From Virgisporangium ochraceum (GTDB lineage Bacteria; Actinomycetota; Actinomycetes; Mycobacteriales; Micromonosporaceae): 64,000 bases of DNA. A program made the translations under genes and the position numbers. The stretch lies in contig NZ_BOPH01000088.1 in assembly GCF_016863655.1 (NCBI RefSeq), positions 372,001 to 436,000 on the forward strand, in the 5' to 3' direction. Positions 24,623-34,045 of the stretch are shown piece after piece. Under the pieces are notes generated by a model. The model saw nothing but the letters and a program-made list of their open reading frames with translations, ran no database searches and had not been told where the DNA came from. Position 1 is the first letter of the stretch; each line of letters starts with the position of its first letter.

Positions 24623-27600
24623 CTACGGTGTCGTGACCGCCACGACGTTGGACCATCCCGACGCGCCGCCCGGGTTGCTGGCGCGGACGCGGTAGTAGAA
24701 GGTCCGGTTACGTGCGGCCGTCTGTTCGAACGTCGGGGTGTTCGCGGCCACCGTGTACGTGACGACCGTCGTGAAGGCCGGGCTGGTGCTGCGTTGGATG
24801 GTGAACCCGGTCTCGTCGAGGGAGTTGTCCGTCCACGTGAGACTGACGATGTCGGTGCCGGTGGTGCCGACGATGGCGCTGCCCACCAGGTTCGTCGGTG
24901 CCACCGGCGGCGCCGGCACGGTCACCTGGACCGGGCCGTTGTACGCCGACGACCCGCCTCCGTTGACGGCCTTCACCCGGTACAGGTACGTGGCCGAGGC
25001 CTGGACGGCGGTGTCGATGTACACGACGTTTCCGGTGGCGTTGCGGGCCGGAACCGTGGCGAGTGGCTGGAAACCGCCGCCGTTGGTGGCCCGTTCCACC
25101 ACGAAGCCCGTCTCCGTCGTGGCGTTGTCCCGCCACACCAACCGCACACCGGTGGTGAACGAGAAGGTCAGCGCCGTCGGTGCCGCGGGCGCCGCTACCC
25201 CGGCGGGTCCGGCCAGAACCGGCTGGGACGCCGAGGCACCGGCCGCGTTGTAGGCGGTGACGCGGTAGCTGTACTGCGTCGTCGGGCCGGCCCCGGTGTC
25301 GGTGAACGTCGTCGCGTTCGCCAACGCGGTGCCGATCTGGGCGTACGTACCGGCAGTTCCACCCGCCGCCACGTCGGCGCGTTCGATGCGGTAGCCCACC
25401 TCCGCCGCCGGGTCACCCCACGTCGGGCCGAGGTCGGGGGTGACGGGTGTGCCGTCGGTCCAGCTGAGGACCACACCTCCGTTCCGGGCGTAGGTGACCA
25501 CCGGCGCCCGCGGGAGGGTCTTCGAGACGCTGACGGCCATCGGCCGCATCATGTCCATCTCCTCGTGGCTGAGGATGTGGCAGTGCCAGACGTACTCCCA
25601 GCCGAAGCTGACCACCTGGTTGGTGATCGGCGGGGTGATCGGGTTGCCGTTGGCGTCGGTGTTGTTGAACCCGAGCGTCGACCCGATCGGCATCGCCGGG
25701 TTGAGTGGCCGGGTGCTGTCCTCGATGCCGAACGGTGCCTGGGGGACGATCGGCCGGATCGCCACGATGGTGTCCTCCAACGGACTGACCCGCACGGTGT
25801 CCTTCCAGCCGAGTTCGTTCAGGTCAGGCTTGCGGATGATGCCGTCCCAGCCGACGCGGTTGATGAGCTGGACGTGGAACAGGTGGAAGTGGATCGGGTG
25901 CGTGTCCACCCCGTTGTGGGTGATCTTCCACAGTTGAGTGCCGTCGGCGGCACTGGCGATCGGGGTCACCGACGCACCGGGTGGCAGTTCGACTCCCTTC
26001 AGGTTCTCGCTGGACGGGTTCACGAACGGATAGAGGATGAGGTTCTGCTGTCCCGCCTGCGCGTTGGGTGCCTCCAGCCCGAGGTTGCCGCTCATCCGCC
26101 CGTACTCCGGATCGAACGCCTCACCCATCTCGTCCTGGATCGCCTTGGGTTGCAACGGCATCGTGAGTGTCTGCGTCGCTCCCTGACCGAGCAGCGTGTT
26201 GAACGCCAGGGACGTGTCGCTGATGCGCACCAGCCCGTCGCGCGGCGCGGTGTTGCGGAACGCACTGCCGTACGCCGAGTTGTAGGCACCCTGCCCGACG
26301 ATGATCGGGTCCTGGGAGGACTCGAACACGCCGGTGCCACCGGCGTTGTGGGCGAACGCGGCCTGCAGCCGGGCCAGGTCGTACGCCGGTGCCGGTGTCG
26401 TGGCCGCCACCTTGATCTGCATGACGGTGCGGGTGTTGGGCCCGTAGCCCGGCAGAGTCGTGGGCGCGCCGCCGGTGTCCACCAGGCTCGGACCGCCGGT
26501 GTAGTAGTCGTAGCGCGGGTCCCGCGCCGGGAACGCCGCCGGGGCGTCGTTGTAGAGGATCAGGGTCTTCCCGGCGTACTGCGAGAAGTCGACCACGGTG
26601 TCGGCCCGTTCGGCCGGCGCCAGCAGCAGCGAGTGCTTGTCGACGTTGCCCGCGTTGAACACGGTCGGGTCGGTCACCCACGTGATCGGCTGCGGCGGAA
26701 CCACCACCGGCGCCGGCAGGAAACCGCCCTCGGTGCCGATCTGGATCCAGCTGGGCCCGGCCGGGCTGCGGGCGAGGTCCGGGGTGGGGAACACCGCCGG
26801 ATCGGTCTGCGCGGCCTCGACCTCCGCCGGGTTCAACGCGACCTCCTTACCCGTCGCGTCGGCCTGGTAGAAGTGCAGGTTCCAGAACCGGTCGTTGGCC
26901 GCGTTCAGCACCCGGACCCGGTACGCCTTCGGGTCGACGGTCATCGTCGGGTAGGCGGTGCCGTTCACCAACGGGGTGTCGTTGAACGACTCCATGCCCA
27001 TGGAGACGTTGGGTGTGCCGGGGATCAGTGGCGGCTCGCACCACGCGCCGGTGTCGGTGTCGCAGTTCGGGTCGTAGTACGGGTTCGCGACCGGACCGTG
27101 CTTGATGCCGCCCGTCGGTGGCCAGAACCACGGCCCGTACGCCCACCGGCCGAACTGGTTCACGCCCGACGTGTCACCGGGGTTCTGCGCCGGCATGTAG
27201 ACGTGCGGCGCCCACAGGTTGCCCTCGCCGCCCCACTTCCCGCTGTCCCACGTCGGGTCCTGCGCGGCCAGCTGCGCGGGTCCCGGCACGAAGGTCTTGT
27301 CCTGGATGATCAGCGGAAGGGTGTCCGCGGCCCCGGGCAGGATGCCCGCGTCGATCAACGCCTGTTCGGCGCGGTCGGCGATGACGTACCCGCCGGCCTC
27401 GCCCGCGTAGACGTTCAACCGCGTGATGCCCCAGGCGTGGTCGTGGTAGAACATCATCCGCGCCGACTGCTGGTTGGTGTAGAAGAAGGTCTGCGCGCCC
27501 GGTCCGGGGTCCGGCATGTCGGGAACGTTGCGGACGCTGACGCCCTTCGGGTACGGCGTGTTCTCGCCGGCCGGCGTGATCCACTGGTGTGGTGTGCCGT

Positions 27601-29089
27601 CGCTGATCCACGGGGTGATTCCGCCGTGCAGGTGCACGGTCGCCCGGTTCTCGGCGAAGCAGCCCGCCGGCTTCGGATCGGCGCCGCACATCGGGTTCTG
27701 CGGGTCAGGCTCCTCCATACCGCCCATGGTCGGCCCCATGCCGGCGCCCATCACGGTGGTGTCGACGGGCAGGAACAGCTCACCGCCGCGCCCGGTCGGC
27801 AGCAGGTTGCGGAACTTGATGCGCACCGGCCGGTCCCTTGTCGCGGAGACCAGCGGACCCAACTGGTGCGGCGGCGTGACACCGAGCACCGGGTTCCCCT
27901 GGTCCATGATGGGTGTGGTGGTGCCGTCGAGGGCGGCGTTGGTCAACGGGACGCGCTGTCCGGGAACGGCGGCCGTCGACAGTTGCACGTAACCACGCAG
28001 CAGCGTCGGCGGCAGGTCGGAGTGCATCTTCTCGCGGTACTGCACCAGCCCGATCTCGTAGTAGTCCGAGCCCGGGTAGGTGGTGCTGTCCGGGACGGCC
28101 ACCGGAATGTACTGACCGAGGTTGTTGGCGGCGTCCGGCATCGGCAACCCGTCGACGAACTTGCGGATGCCCCCGGTGACGACGGGGTCGTTGCCCGACA
28201 GGTCGATCACGCTGGTCGCGAACGAGTAGGTCCGCTGCTGGTCGTACCGCGGGTACGCCGTGCCACCGACCATGATGGTGGTGTCGGCGGTCGGCGCGGT
28301 CGGCGCCGGGTAGCTCAGCACGTCCGCTCCGGCACCGATGTCCAGTGGGACGCCCTGACCGTAGAATGCGGCGACATCACCGGCCTGGACCGCGACCGGA
28401 GGCACCGCGAACGTCTCGACCCGACCCACCGGATCGGTGGTCGACGGCACCGTCAACGCGCCGCTGTCGAACACCACCCGGTACTCGTTGGCGACGCCGG
28501 TCGGTCGCAGCACGTAGGCGTGCAGCATGTTGCCGGCGGACGGCGTCGGGCTCGCTCCCGCCGTCGCCTGGTTGAAGATCTGGAATCCCTGCACGAGGCC
28601 GTCGGGTAGCGCGGCCGGCACCACGACCAGCACCGGTGCCAACTCACCGGGTGGGCTCGCGTAGTCGGTCGCGTACGTACGCGCCGTCAGCGGGTTGCCG
28701 ACCGAGAGGACGGCGCCGGTGACGGTCGGCAGAGGGCTGTTCGCGTAGTTCGGGTACGGCCCGTAGTAGTGCGGGGTCTGGCCCGCAACAGCGGCACGCG
28801 TTCCCTTGGTCGGCAGCTTCGAGCCGCGCTTGGCGGCCCGGGCGGCGGCCGCTTCGCGTTCGGCCTGCGTCACACGCTTGCGCTTGGTCCGGTCCTTGGG
28901 ATCGGGTCTGCCCGCGACATCGCCTTGCGTCGGTTTGGCCAGGCCCGTTCCGTCGGTCCGGTCGGCGGATACCGCGGCAGCGGCGTCGCCCGTCGGTGCT
29001 GTCGCTCCGGCGGGACCCGCGACGACGGCGCCCGCCAGCATCGGCAGCATCAGGGTCACCGACGACAGCGCCAGGAGTCTTCGGTTCAC
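24623..29089 (-). CDS. Giant secreted multicopper oxidase with three fibronectin type III repeats
   Basis: A 1488-residue exported protein; GTG 29089 follows GGAGG five bases upstream. A signal peptide (1 to about 34) leads to a Lys/Arg/Ala-rich linker (about 60-100) and a long N-terminal beta-rich region. All four copper-ligand clusters are visible: HLHG 486-489, HDH 549-551, HPIHFH 1064-1069 and HCHILSHEEMDM 1169-1180. The T1 Cys is 1170 and the likely axial ligand Met1180. Three fibronectin type III domains fill about 1195-1488. Laccase-type enzymes are about 500 residues; the large spacing between clusters 2 and 3 is unusual. The substrate could be a metal ion (Mn, Fe, Cu) or a phenol. 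Two DosR-like boxes and another inverted repeat lie upstream. Confidence 0.92.
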   Translation of the reverse strand: MNRRLLALSSVTLMLPMLAGAVVAGPAGATAPTGDAAAAVSADRTDGTGLAKPTQGDVAGRPDPKDRTKRKRVTQAEREAAAARAAKRGSKLPTKGTRAAVAGQTPHYYGPYPNYANSPLPTVTGAVLSVGNPLTARTYATDYASPPGELAPVLVVVPAALPDGLVQGFQIFNQATAGASPTPSAGNMLHAYVLRPTGVANEYRVVFDSGALTVPSTTDPVGRVETFAVPPVAVQAGDVAAFYGQGVPLDIGAGADVLSYPAPTAPTADTTIMVGGTAYPRYDQQRTYSFATSVIDLSGNDPVVTGGIRKFVDGLPMPDAANNLGQYIPVAVPDSTTYPGSDYYEIGLVQYREKMHSDLPPTLLRGYVQLSTAAVPGQRVPLTNAALDGTTTPIMDQGNPVLGVTPPHQLGPLVSATRDRPVRIKFRNLLPTGRGGELFLPVDTTVMGAGMGPTMGGMEEPDPQNPMCGADPKPAGCFAENRATVHLHGGITPWISDGTPHQWITPAGENTPYPKGVSVRNVPDMPDPGPGAQTFFYTNQQSARMMFYHDHAWGITRLNVYAGEAGGYVIADRAEQALIDAGILPGAADTLPLIIQDKTFVPGPAQLAAQDPTWDSGKWGGEGNLWAPHVYMPAQNPGDTSGVNQFGRWAYGPWFWPPTGGIKHGPVANPYYDPNCDTDTGAWCEPPLIPGTPNVSMGMESFNDTPLVNGTAYPTMTVDPKAYRVRVLNAANDRFWNLHFYQADATGKEVALNPAEVEAAQTDPAVFPTPDLARSPAGPSWIQIGTEGGFLPAPVVVPPQPITWVTDPTVFNAGNVDKHSLLLAPAERADTVVDFSQYAGKTLILYNDAPAAFPARDPRYDYYTGGPSLVDTGGAPTTLPGYGPNTRTVMQIKVAATTPAPAYDLARLQAAFAHNAGGTGVFESSQDPIIVGQGAYNSAYGSAFRNTAPRDGLVRISDTSLAFNTLLGQGATQTLTMPLQPKAIQDEMGEAFDPEYGRMSGNLGLEAPNAQAGQQNLILYPFVNPSSENLKGVELPPGASVTPIASAADGTQLWKITHNGVDTHPIHFHLFHVQLINRVGWDGIIRKPDLNELGWKDTVRVSPLEDTIVAIRPIVPQAPFGIEDSTRPLNPAMPIGSTLGFNNTDANGNPITPPITNQVVSFGWEYVWHCHILSHEEMDMMRPMAVSVSKTLPRAPVVTYARNGGVVLSWTDGTPVTPDLGPTWGDPAAEVGYRIERADVAAGGTAGTYAQIGTALANATTFTDTGAGPTTQYSYRVTAYNAAGASASQPVLAGPAGVAAPAAPTALTFSFTTGVRLVWRDNATTETGFVVERATNGGGFQPLATVPARNATGNVVYIDTAVQASATYLYRVKAVNGGGSSAYNGPVQVTVPAPPVAPTNLVGSAIVGTTGTDIVSLTWTDNSLDETGFTIQRSTSPAFTTVVTYTVAANTPTFEQTAARNRTFYYRVRASNPGGASGWSNVVAVTTP

Positions 29090-29190
29090 TGCTCCTCCCT
29101 CCACGACATCCGACCGGGCAGGGAGTTCCGCGCCGGCCGGTGCGATGAGTCGTGGGCATCAGTACGCCGGGTGAGCGGTTGGGTGAAGGA

Positions 29191-29227
29191 GAGACGTTCG
29201 GCCCTGTGCCGTCGGGACCAAAGACCT
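29191..29227 (-). promoter_or_regulatory. Tandem DosR-like boxes
   Basis: GAGACGTTCGGCCC (29191) and GGGACCAAAGACCT (29214) start 23 bp apart, 102-138 bp upstream of the multicopper oxidase start. Each has one mismatched position in one half-site. Confidence 0.65.
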
Positions 29228-29263
29228 ACCGGAATCGACATCGACGGTTTGGTGCCGAATATC

Positions 29264-29281
29264 CACCCATGCATATGGGTG
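29264..29281. promoter_or_regulatory. Inverted repeat upstream of multicopper oxidase
   Basis: CACCCAT and ATGGGTG flank GCAT, an 18-bp palindrome in a notably A/T-rich patch, 175 bp upstream of the oxidase gene. It could be a regulator site; no specific regulator is assigned. Confidence 0.4.
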
Positions 29282-29360
29282 ATGGAGTTGGATAGTGACG
29301 TCGATGACCGGAAAGCGAGAAGTCGCAAACCGCGTCTGCGCTCTTTGTGGCCCGAACCGT

Positions 29361-30179
29361 TCAGGCGGGGCCGGCGACGATCGCGAAGCCGTGGGCCGAC
29401 GGGTCGTAGGGCGTGCCCGCGACGTCACCGAGCAACCGGTCGCATCGCAGCCCCGACGCCTCCAGTTCGGTCATCAGCGCCGCGTCGTCGAAGTGCTGTA
29501 ACCAGTTGCAGAAGACCGATGTCCGGTTCTCCTCGACGATCTCGTACCGGTCCAGGGTTACCTTCTCGAGCTCGTACCGGAAGGTGTTGCGGAAGCCGAA
29601 GTAGGGGTGGGGCGACCAGAAGCCGTCGTCGAGCATCGGGGCGTACGTCGCCGACTCCCGGCTGGCGTCGAAGGCCGCCAGGGACCACACGTCGAACAGG
29701 AAGTATCCGCCGGGCTTGAGCAAAGTGCGCACGGTCGAGAGGAGTCGCCCGCGCTGACCGGGACCGAGCGCGCAGAAGTCACAGAAGATCAGGATGACGA
29801 CATCGAACCGGTGACAGGTCCGGTAGGTCAGGTAGTTGGCCGCCACGTACTCCACGGTGAGGCCGGCCCGGTCGGCCACCCTCCTGGCATGGTCGATGGA
29901 GCCGACCGAGAAGTCGACGCCGACCACCGCGGCACCGGTGCGCGCCAGGCGGTTGGTGTACAGGCCAGGGCCGCAGCCGAGATCCGCGACCGCCGTCCCG
30001 TGACCGAGCCCGAATGTCCCGGTCATCCACCGCACCGATCGCTCGATGAACGCCGTCGTTCGCGAGGCGAGGTCGTTCGACCCGTCCAGATGATGCCGCA
30101 GCATGCGTTCGGCGCGGTGCGGCTCGGTCCACAGCTCCTCGACGGTGTCGTGGGCAAAGATCGGTGGACGGGTGTTCAT
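29361..30179 (-). CDS. Class I SAM-dependent methyltransferase
   Basis: A 272-residue cytosolic methyltransferase from ATG 30179. Motif I is VADLGCGPGLYTNRLA, and the acidic end of strand 2 is VVGVDFSVGSIDHARR. LLKPGGYFLFDVWSL is the post-I/III region. The C-terminal part (FRNTFRYELEKVTLDRYEIVEE, FCNWLQHF) resembles small-molecule or antibiotic methyltransferases. The substrate is unknown. It stands alone, divergent from the fasciclin gene, with one DosR-like box 63 bp upstream. Confidence 0.9.
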   Translation of the reverse strand: MNTRPPIFAHDTVEELWTEPHRAERMLRHHLDGSNDLASRTTAFIERSVRWMTGTFGLGHGTAVADLGCGPGLYTNRLARTGAAVVGVDFSVGSIDHARRVADRAGLTVEYVAANYLTYRTCHRFDVVILIFCDFCALGPGQRGRLLSTVRTLLKPGGYFLFDVWSLAAFDASRESATYAPMLDDGFWSPHPYFGFRNTFRYELEKVTLDRYEIVEENRTSVFCNWLQHFDDAALMTELEASGLRCDRLLGDVAGTPYDPSAHGFAIVAGPA

Positions 30180-30241
30180 TGTCCTGAGCCGGGTGAACAT
30201 CGTCATGGGCACATACCACCGCCGTCCGGCGACCGGGATGA

Positions 30242-30255
30242 GGGACGAAGGTCCT
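30242..30255. promoter_or_regulatory. DosR-like box
   Basis: GGGACGAAGGTCCT has both half-sites nearly perfect. It lies 63 bp from the methyltransferase start and 142 bp from the fasciclin gene, so it could serve either. Confidence 0.7.
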
Positions 30256-30396
30256 GTGTGGAGTGTCCTGGCGACCCGGCGGAGTCCGGGCGCGGTGGCC
30301 GAATGGCCATCCTCTGCATCCGTCGGGCGGGTCCGCGGCGAATCTTCTGGCGTGACGGCCGTCACCCACCTGACCGTTTCGCTGAAAGGCCCTGCC

Positions 30397-31059
30397 ATGA
30401 AGCTTGCCCGTCTGGCTCGCCGCCTCTTCGTCGGCGCCGTAGCAGCCTCCGCAGCCACGACCCTGACCCTCACAGCGACACCCTCCGTCGCGTGGGCCAC
30501 AGGCGGCTCCGCGGCCCCGTCCGGCACCCGGTCGCTGGCGGCGGTGCTCACCAGTGACACCAGTGGTTTCGACCGCCGCCCGCACGACTTCGACATCCTC
30601 ACCTCAGCCGTCCTGGCGGTCCTGTCGGCCAAGCCGACCTCGCCCGTCAAGGTCCTCACCGACGGGACGGTGGCACTGACCGCGTTCGTACCGAACGACG
30701 CGGCGTTCCAGCGCCTCGTCCAGGACATCACCGACTCGCGTCGCTGCCCGTCCGAGGAACAGGCCTTCACCGCCGTCGCCGGACTCGGTATCGACACCGT
30801 CGAAGCCGTGCTGCTGTACCACGTCGTGCCGGGCGCCACCATCGACGGGAAGACCGCCCGCCGCTCCGACGGCGCGGCCCTGACCACCGCCGCCGGATCG
30901 ACGGTGACGGTCGACGTGAAGGACTGGCACGTGGTGCGCCTGGTCGACAAGGACACCAACGACCGTGACGCCCGGGTCGCGTCCTTCGACATCAACAAGG
31001 GCAACAAGCAGATCGCCCACGCCATCGACCGCGTACTGCGCCCGAGCGACCTGCCGTAA
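30397..31059 (+). CDS. Secreted fasciclin (FAS1)-domain protein
   Basis: A 220-residue exported protein with a signal peptide ending near residue 34 (SVAWA). The FAS1 domain (about 55-217) has the H1 motif TAFVPNDAAF and the H2-type YHVVPGATID, ending in IAHAIDRVLRP. FAS1 proteins mediate surface adhesion or bind hydrophobic ligands; the M. tuberculosis counterparts are MPT70/MPT83. Two Cys are unusual-looking (one in SRRCPSE). A perfect palindromic hairpin terminates it. Confidence 0.9.
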   Translation: MKLARLARRLFVGAVAASAATTLTLTATPSVAWATGGSAAPSGTRSLAAVLTSDTSGFDRRPHDFDILTSAVLAVLSAKPTSPVKVLTDGTVALTAFVPNDAAFQRLVQDITDSRRCPSEEQAFTAVAGLGIDTVEAVLLYHVVPGATIDGKTARRSDGAALTTAAGSTVTVDVKDWHVVRLVDKDTNDRDARVASFDINKGNKQIAHAIDRVLRPSDLP

Positions 31060-31070
31060 CAACCGTTCCA

Positions 31071-31098
31071 CGCCCGGGCGCCCGCGGGCGCCCGGGCG
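31071..31098. terminator. Bidirectional hairpin, perfect 28-bp palindrome
   Basis: CGCCCGGGCGCCCG followed directly by its complement lies between the fasciclin stop (31059) and the converging kinase stop (31123). Confidence 0.75.
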
Positions 31099-31122
31099 GT
31101 GCGGCACCCGCCGCGACATGCG

Positions 31123-32514
31123 TCAGATCAGGCGGGGCAGCCGGATGGTGATGACGGTCCCGTGTGGCGTGTGGGATGTGGCGGTGACGGTGCCGCCGTG
31201 CTGGTGGGCGGTCTGCGCGACGATCGCCAGGCCCAGACCGGAGCCGGGCAGGCCGCGGGCGGCGGCCGCCCGGTAGAAGCGGTCGAAGACGTGCGGCCGG
31301 TCGGCCGCGTCGATTCCCGGGCCCGTGTCGGTGACGGTCAGCCGGCAGTGGTCGGGACCATCGAGCTGCAGTCCGATGTGGACGGTCGCGTCGGGCGGGC
31401 TCCACTTGGCGGCGTTGTCGAGGACGTTGAGGACCATGCGTTCGAGCTCGCCGGGTCGGCCGTGCACGGTCACCGGGTCCAGGTCGGCCGCGAAGGCGAT
31501 CCGTGGGGCGCGCACGCGTACCCGTTCCAGCGCGGCATCGACGACGTCGGTGAGCTCGACCGGCTCGAGCTGTTCCCGGGTGGTCTCCTCACGTGACAGC
31601 TCGACAAGTTCGGCGGTGAGGGTGGCAAGCTCGCCGACCTGGGCGTCGAGGTCGTCGAGGAGCCTGGTCCGCTCCTCAGGGGGCAGGCGGTGGGCCAGGT
31701 CCGGCTGGCGCTCGACGGCGAGCAGAAGCTCGATGTTCGTGCGCAGGCTGGTCAGCGGGGTCCTAAGCTCGTGACCTGCGTCCTCGACCAGGGCGCGCTG
31801 CGCCTGGCGGGCGGTGCCGATGGCGGTGAGCATCGTGTTGACCGAGCGGCCCAGGCGGGCGATCTCGTCGGCGCCCCGCACCGGGACCGGGCGGTCGAGG
31901 TCCATCGTGAGTGCGACCTTCTCGACCGCATCGGTGAGCTGCTGGACCGGCATCAGGCCGGCCCGGGCGACCGCGCGGCCGAGCAGCGCCGCGACGCAGA
32001 TCCCGATGACACTGCCGACGACCAGGAGGACCGCGAGCAGGGCAAGGGTGTCCTCGACCGGGTCCTGGTCGAGCGCCACCTGGACCGCGCCGCCGCCGGT
32101 GGCGGGGACGGTGAGCATGAGATGACGGTGGCCGTCGACGGTGACGGTCTCCTGGACCGGGCTCCGCCGGCCGGCGGCGACCTGCCGGGCCTGATCGGTG
32201 ACAGGCAGGTCGCCGCCCCACGTGCTGACGACCGCGCCGGCCGGGTCGAGGATCTGCCAGCGCGGACCGACGTTGTGGTGATGGTCGTCGTCCTCCTCGT
32301 CGTCGCGACGCCCGGCGCCGGCGGTCTGCCAACGGTCCGGGTGCGCGGCAATGGCCCGGGCGTCGGTGCGCAGCTGTGACTCCTGCTGGTGGTGCTCGAT
32401 CTGCGCGACGGCGGCGAACGCCAGCCCGGCGACGGCCACCACCGCCACGGCCACCGCGCCGGTGACGAGCAACGCCAGCCGGGCGTGCAGCGTCCGCCCG
32501 TGCCACCACTTCAC
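31123..32514 (-). CDS. Two-component sensor kinase with acidic/His-rich sensor loop
   Basis: A 463-residue membrane kinase. GTG 32514 lies six bases after GGAGGA and overlaps the regulator stop (GTGA). Helices are at about 13-37 and 157-178, and the extracytoplasmic loop between them contains DDEEDDDHHH (71-80), a cluster suited to metal binding. HAMP follows (about 180-235), then HisKA with His248 in EDAGHELRTPL, and the ATPase boxes NAAKWS, DTGPGI and GSGLGLA. It pairs with the regulator encoded just upstream and should respond to an extracellular cue, perhaps a metal ion. Confidence 0.93.
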   Translation of the reverse strand: MKWWHGRTLHARLALLVTGAVAVAVVAVAGLAFAAVAQIEHHQQESQLRTDARAIAAHPDRWQTAGAGRRDDEEDDDHHHNVGPRWQILDPAGAVVSTWGGDLPVTDQARQVAAGRRSPVQETVTVDGHRHLMLTVPATGGGAVQVALDQDPVEDTLALLAVLLVVGSVIGICVAALLGRAVARAGLMPVQQLTDAVEKVALTMDLDRPVPVRGADEIARLGRSVNTMLTAIGTARQAQRALVEDAGHELRTPLTSLRTNIELLLAVERQPDLAHRLPPEERTRLLDDLDAQVGELATLTAELVELSREETTREQLEPVELTDVVDAALERVRVRAPRIAFAADLDPVTVHGRPGELERMVLNVLDNAAKWSPPDATVHIGLQLDGPDHCRLTVTDTGPGIDAADRPHVFDRFYRAAAARGLPGSGLGLAIVAQTAHQHGGTVTATSHTPHGTVITIRLPRLI

Positions 32515-33218
32515 AATGGCTCCTCCCGCAGGACGAACCCGACGCCGCGCACGGTGTGCAGCAGCCGGGGCCCGCCGTCGGCCTCCAGCTTGCGACGGAG
32601 GTACCCGAGGTAGACGTGGACGCTGTTGGACGTCTCGCCGAAGTCGTACCCCCACACCCGTTCGAACAGGACCGACCGGGTGAGCACCTGCCGGGGGTGG
32701 CGGAGGAACACCTCCAGGATCGCGAACTCGGTGCGGGTCAGCCGCAGCGGGCGGTCGCCGCGCCGGACCTCGCGGGTATCCGGGTGCAACCGGACGTCGG
32801 CGAAGGCCAACCAGCCGTCGTCGCCGGGCGTCGTCGCGGCGGATGGCTGCGTGGCGATGAGGGACCGGCGCAGCAACGCGCGCAGCCGGGCCTGGAGTTC
32901 CTGGAGCGCGAACGGCTTGACGAGGTAGTCGTCGGCTCCGGCGTCGAGCCCGGCGACACGGTCGCCGACGCTGTCGCGGGCGGTGAGCATCAGGACGGGC
33001 AGCAGCCGCCCCTCGGTGCGCAGCTGCCGGCAGGTGTCCAGTCCGTCCAGCACCGGCATGCTGACGTCGAGGATCATCAGGTCTGGCTCGTCGGCGTGGA
33101 CGGCGTCGAGCGCCTGTTGGCCGTCACCGACCGCCGTGACCTGGTACCCCTCGAACCGCAGCGTGCGCGCCAGCGAGTCGCGCACCGCCGTGTCGTCGTC
33201 GACCACGAGAATCCGCAT
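32511..33218 (-). CDS. OmpR-family response regulator
   Basis: A 235-residue regulator from ATG 33218 behind GGAGG. The receiver domain has the acidic pocket DDD (7-9) and phospho-acceptor Asp51 in LDVSMP, with LTARD and LVKPF at the usual places. The C-terminal winged helix (about 140-235) ends in RRKLEADGGPRLLHTVRGVGFVL. It is close in type to MprA/TcrA regulators. Likely targets are its own operon: three phased TAAG repeats lie in front of the ferric-reductase gene. Confidence 0.94.
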   Translation of the reverse strand: MRILVVDDDTAVRDSLARTLRFEGYQVTAVGDGQQALDAVHADEPDLMILDVSMPVLDGLDTCRQLRTEGRLLPVLMLTARDSVGDRVAGLDAGADDYLVKPFALQELQARLRALLRRSLIATQPSAATTPGDDGWLAFADVRLHPDTREVRRGDRPLRLTRTEFAILEVFLRHPRQVLTRSVLFERVWGYDFGETSNSVHVYLGYLRRKLEADGGPRLLHTVRGVGFVLREEPL

Positions 33219-33238
33219 CCGTGCCTCCGGTACCAGCA

Positions 33239-34045
33239 TCACCCCGCGGCCGCGTCCGCGAGACCCGGTTCGCCGACCGACCAGCCCTCGGTGACCTGGA
33301 CCAGCCCGGACGCGCCGACCATCAGGGCGTCGTACCCGTCCAGGCGGTCGAGCCAGGCCAACGCGTGCGGTCCGCGGGCGGCGGCGGCGGTGGCGTACAC
33401 GTCGGCCCACATCAGGTCCGGCCCGGTGACGGTCACCGACCGGACCGCCGTCGCCGGCCGGCCGGTGTGCGGGTCGAGGATGTGCGCGCCGCGGTGCGCG
33501 GTGCCGGAGGTGGCGACCGCACCGGCGCGCAGGGTGACCACGTGCAGGATCAGGCCCGGGTCGTCGGGGTCCTCGATCCCGATCCGCCACGGCGGATGTC
33601 CGGGCGGGGTGCGCACCAGGACGTCGCCGCCGGCGTTGAGGCACCACCCGTACCCGTCGAGGTCGGCCAGGTGGGCCGCGGCCTCCCGCACCGCCCACCC
33701 CTTGACCAGGCCGGACGGGTCGTAGCGCGGGGCACCGGTGCGCGGGTCGGGCAGGCCGCGCGGGTCGAACCAGCCGTCGGTGCGGGTGCGCGCGTCCTCG
33801 CACAACGCGATGACCCGGGCGAGCGCCGGGTCGGCGTCGGCGGGGGAGAGGTCGCCGCGCTCCCACCGGGACAGGTCGCTGTCTTCGCGGTACGGGCTGA
33901 GCGCGGCGTCGATGTGCCGCAGGTAGCCGAACACCGCCGCCACCTGCCGGTAGGCCCGGGGCGAGTCCGGGTCGGTGCCGCGCAGGTGGACGCTGACGGG
34001 CAGGCCCATGATCTGCTCGACCCAGGCGCGGTGGGGCGGCGTCAC
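33239..34045 (-). CDS. apbE: FAD:protein FMN transferase (ApbE family)
   Basis: A 268-residue enzyme that attaches FMN from FAD to a Thr of a target protein in the cell envelope. GTG 34045 overlaps the stop of the FMN-binding gene (GTGA). The conserved blocks are YREDSDLSRWERG, DPSGLVKGWAVREA, LNAGGDVLV and the C-terminal VTVTGPDLMWADVYATAA, which supplies the metal ligands. It lacks an evident lipoprotein signal, unlike many ApbE proteins, so it may act inside or on the membrane. Its substrate is almost certainly the preceding FMN-binding protein. Confidence 0.92.
   Translation of the reverse strand: MTPPHRAWVEQIMGLPVSVHLRGTDPDSPRAYRQVAAVFGYLRHIDAALSPYREDSDLSRWERGDLSPADADPALARVIALCEDARTRTDGWFDPRGLPDPRTGAPRYDPSGLVKGWAVREAAAHLADLDGYGWCLNAGGDVLVRTPPGHPPWRIGIEDPDDPGLILHVVTLRAGAVATSGTAHRGAHILDPHTGRPATAVRSVTVTGPDLMWADVYATAAAARGPHALAWLDRLDGYDALMVGASGLVQVTEGWSVGEPGLADAAAG

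Noticed and set aside
24617..28609. 1330-residue open frame antisense to the multicopper oxidase
   Set aside because: Arg/Val/His-rich composition without domains; it mirrors a gene with all copper motifs. Long antisense frames are expected at this GC content.
31123..33218. The kinase/regulator pair as the regulator of the DosR-like boxes
   Set aside because: The regulator is OmpR-type, which binds direct repeats; DosR is a NarL/LuxR-type protein binding palindromes.
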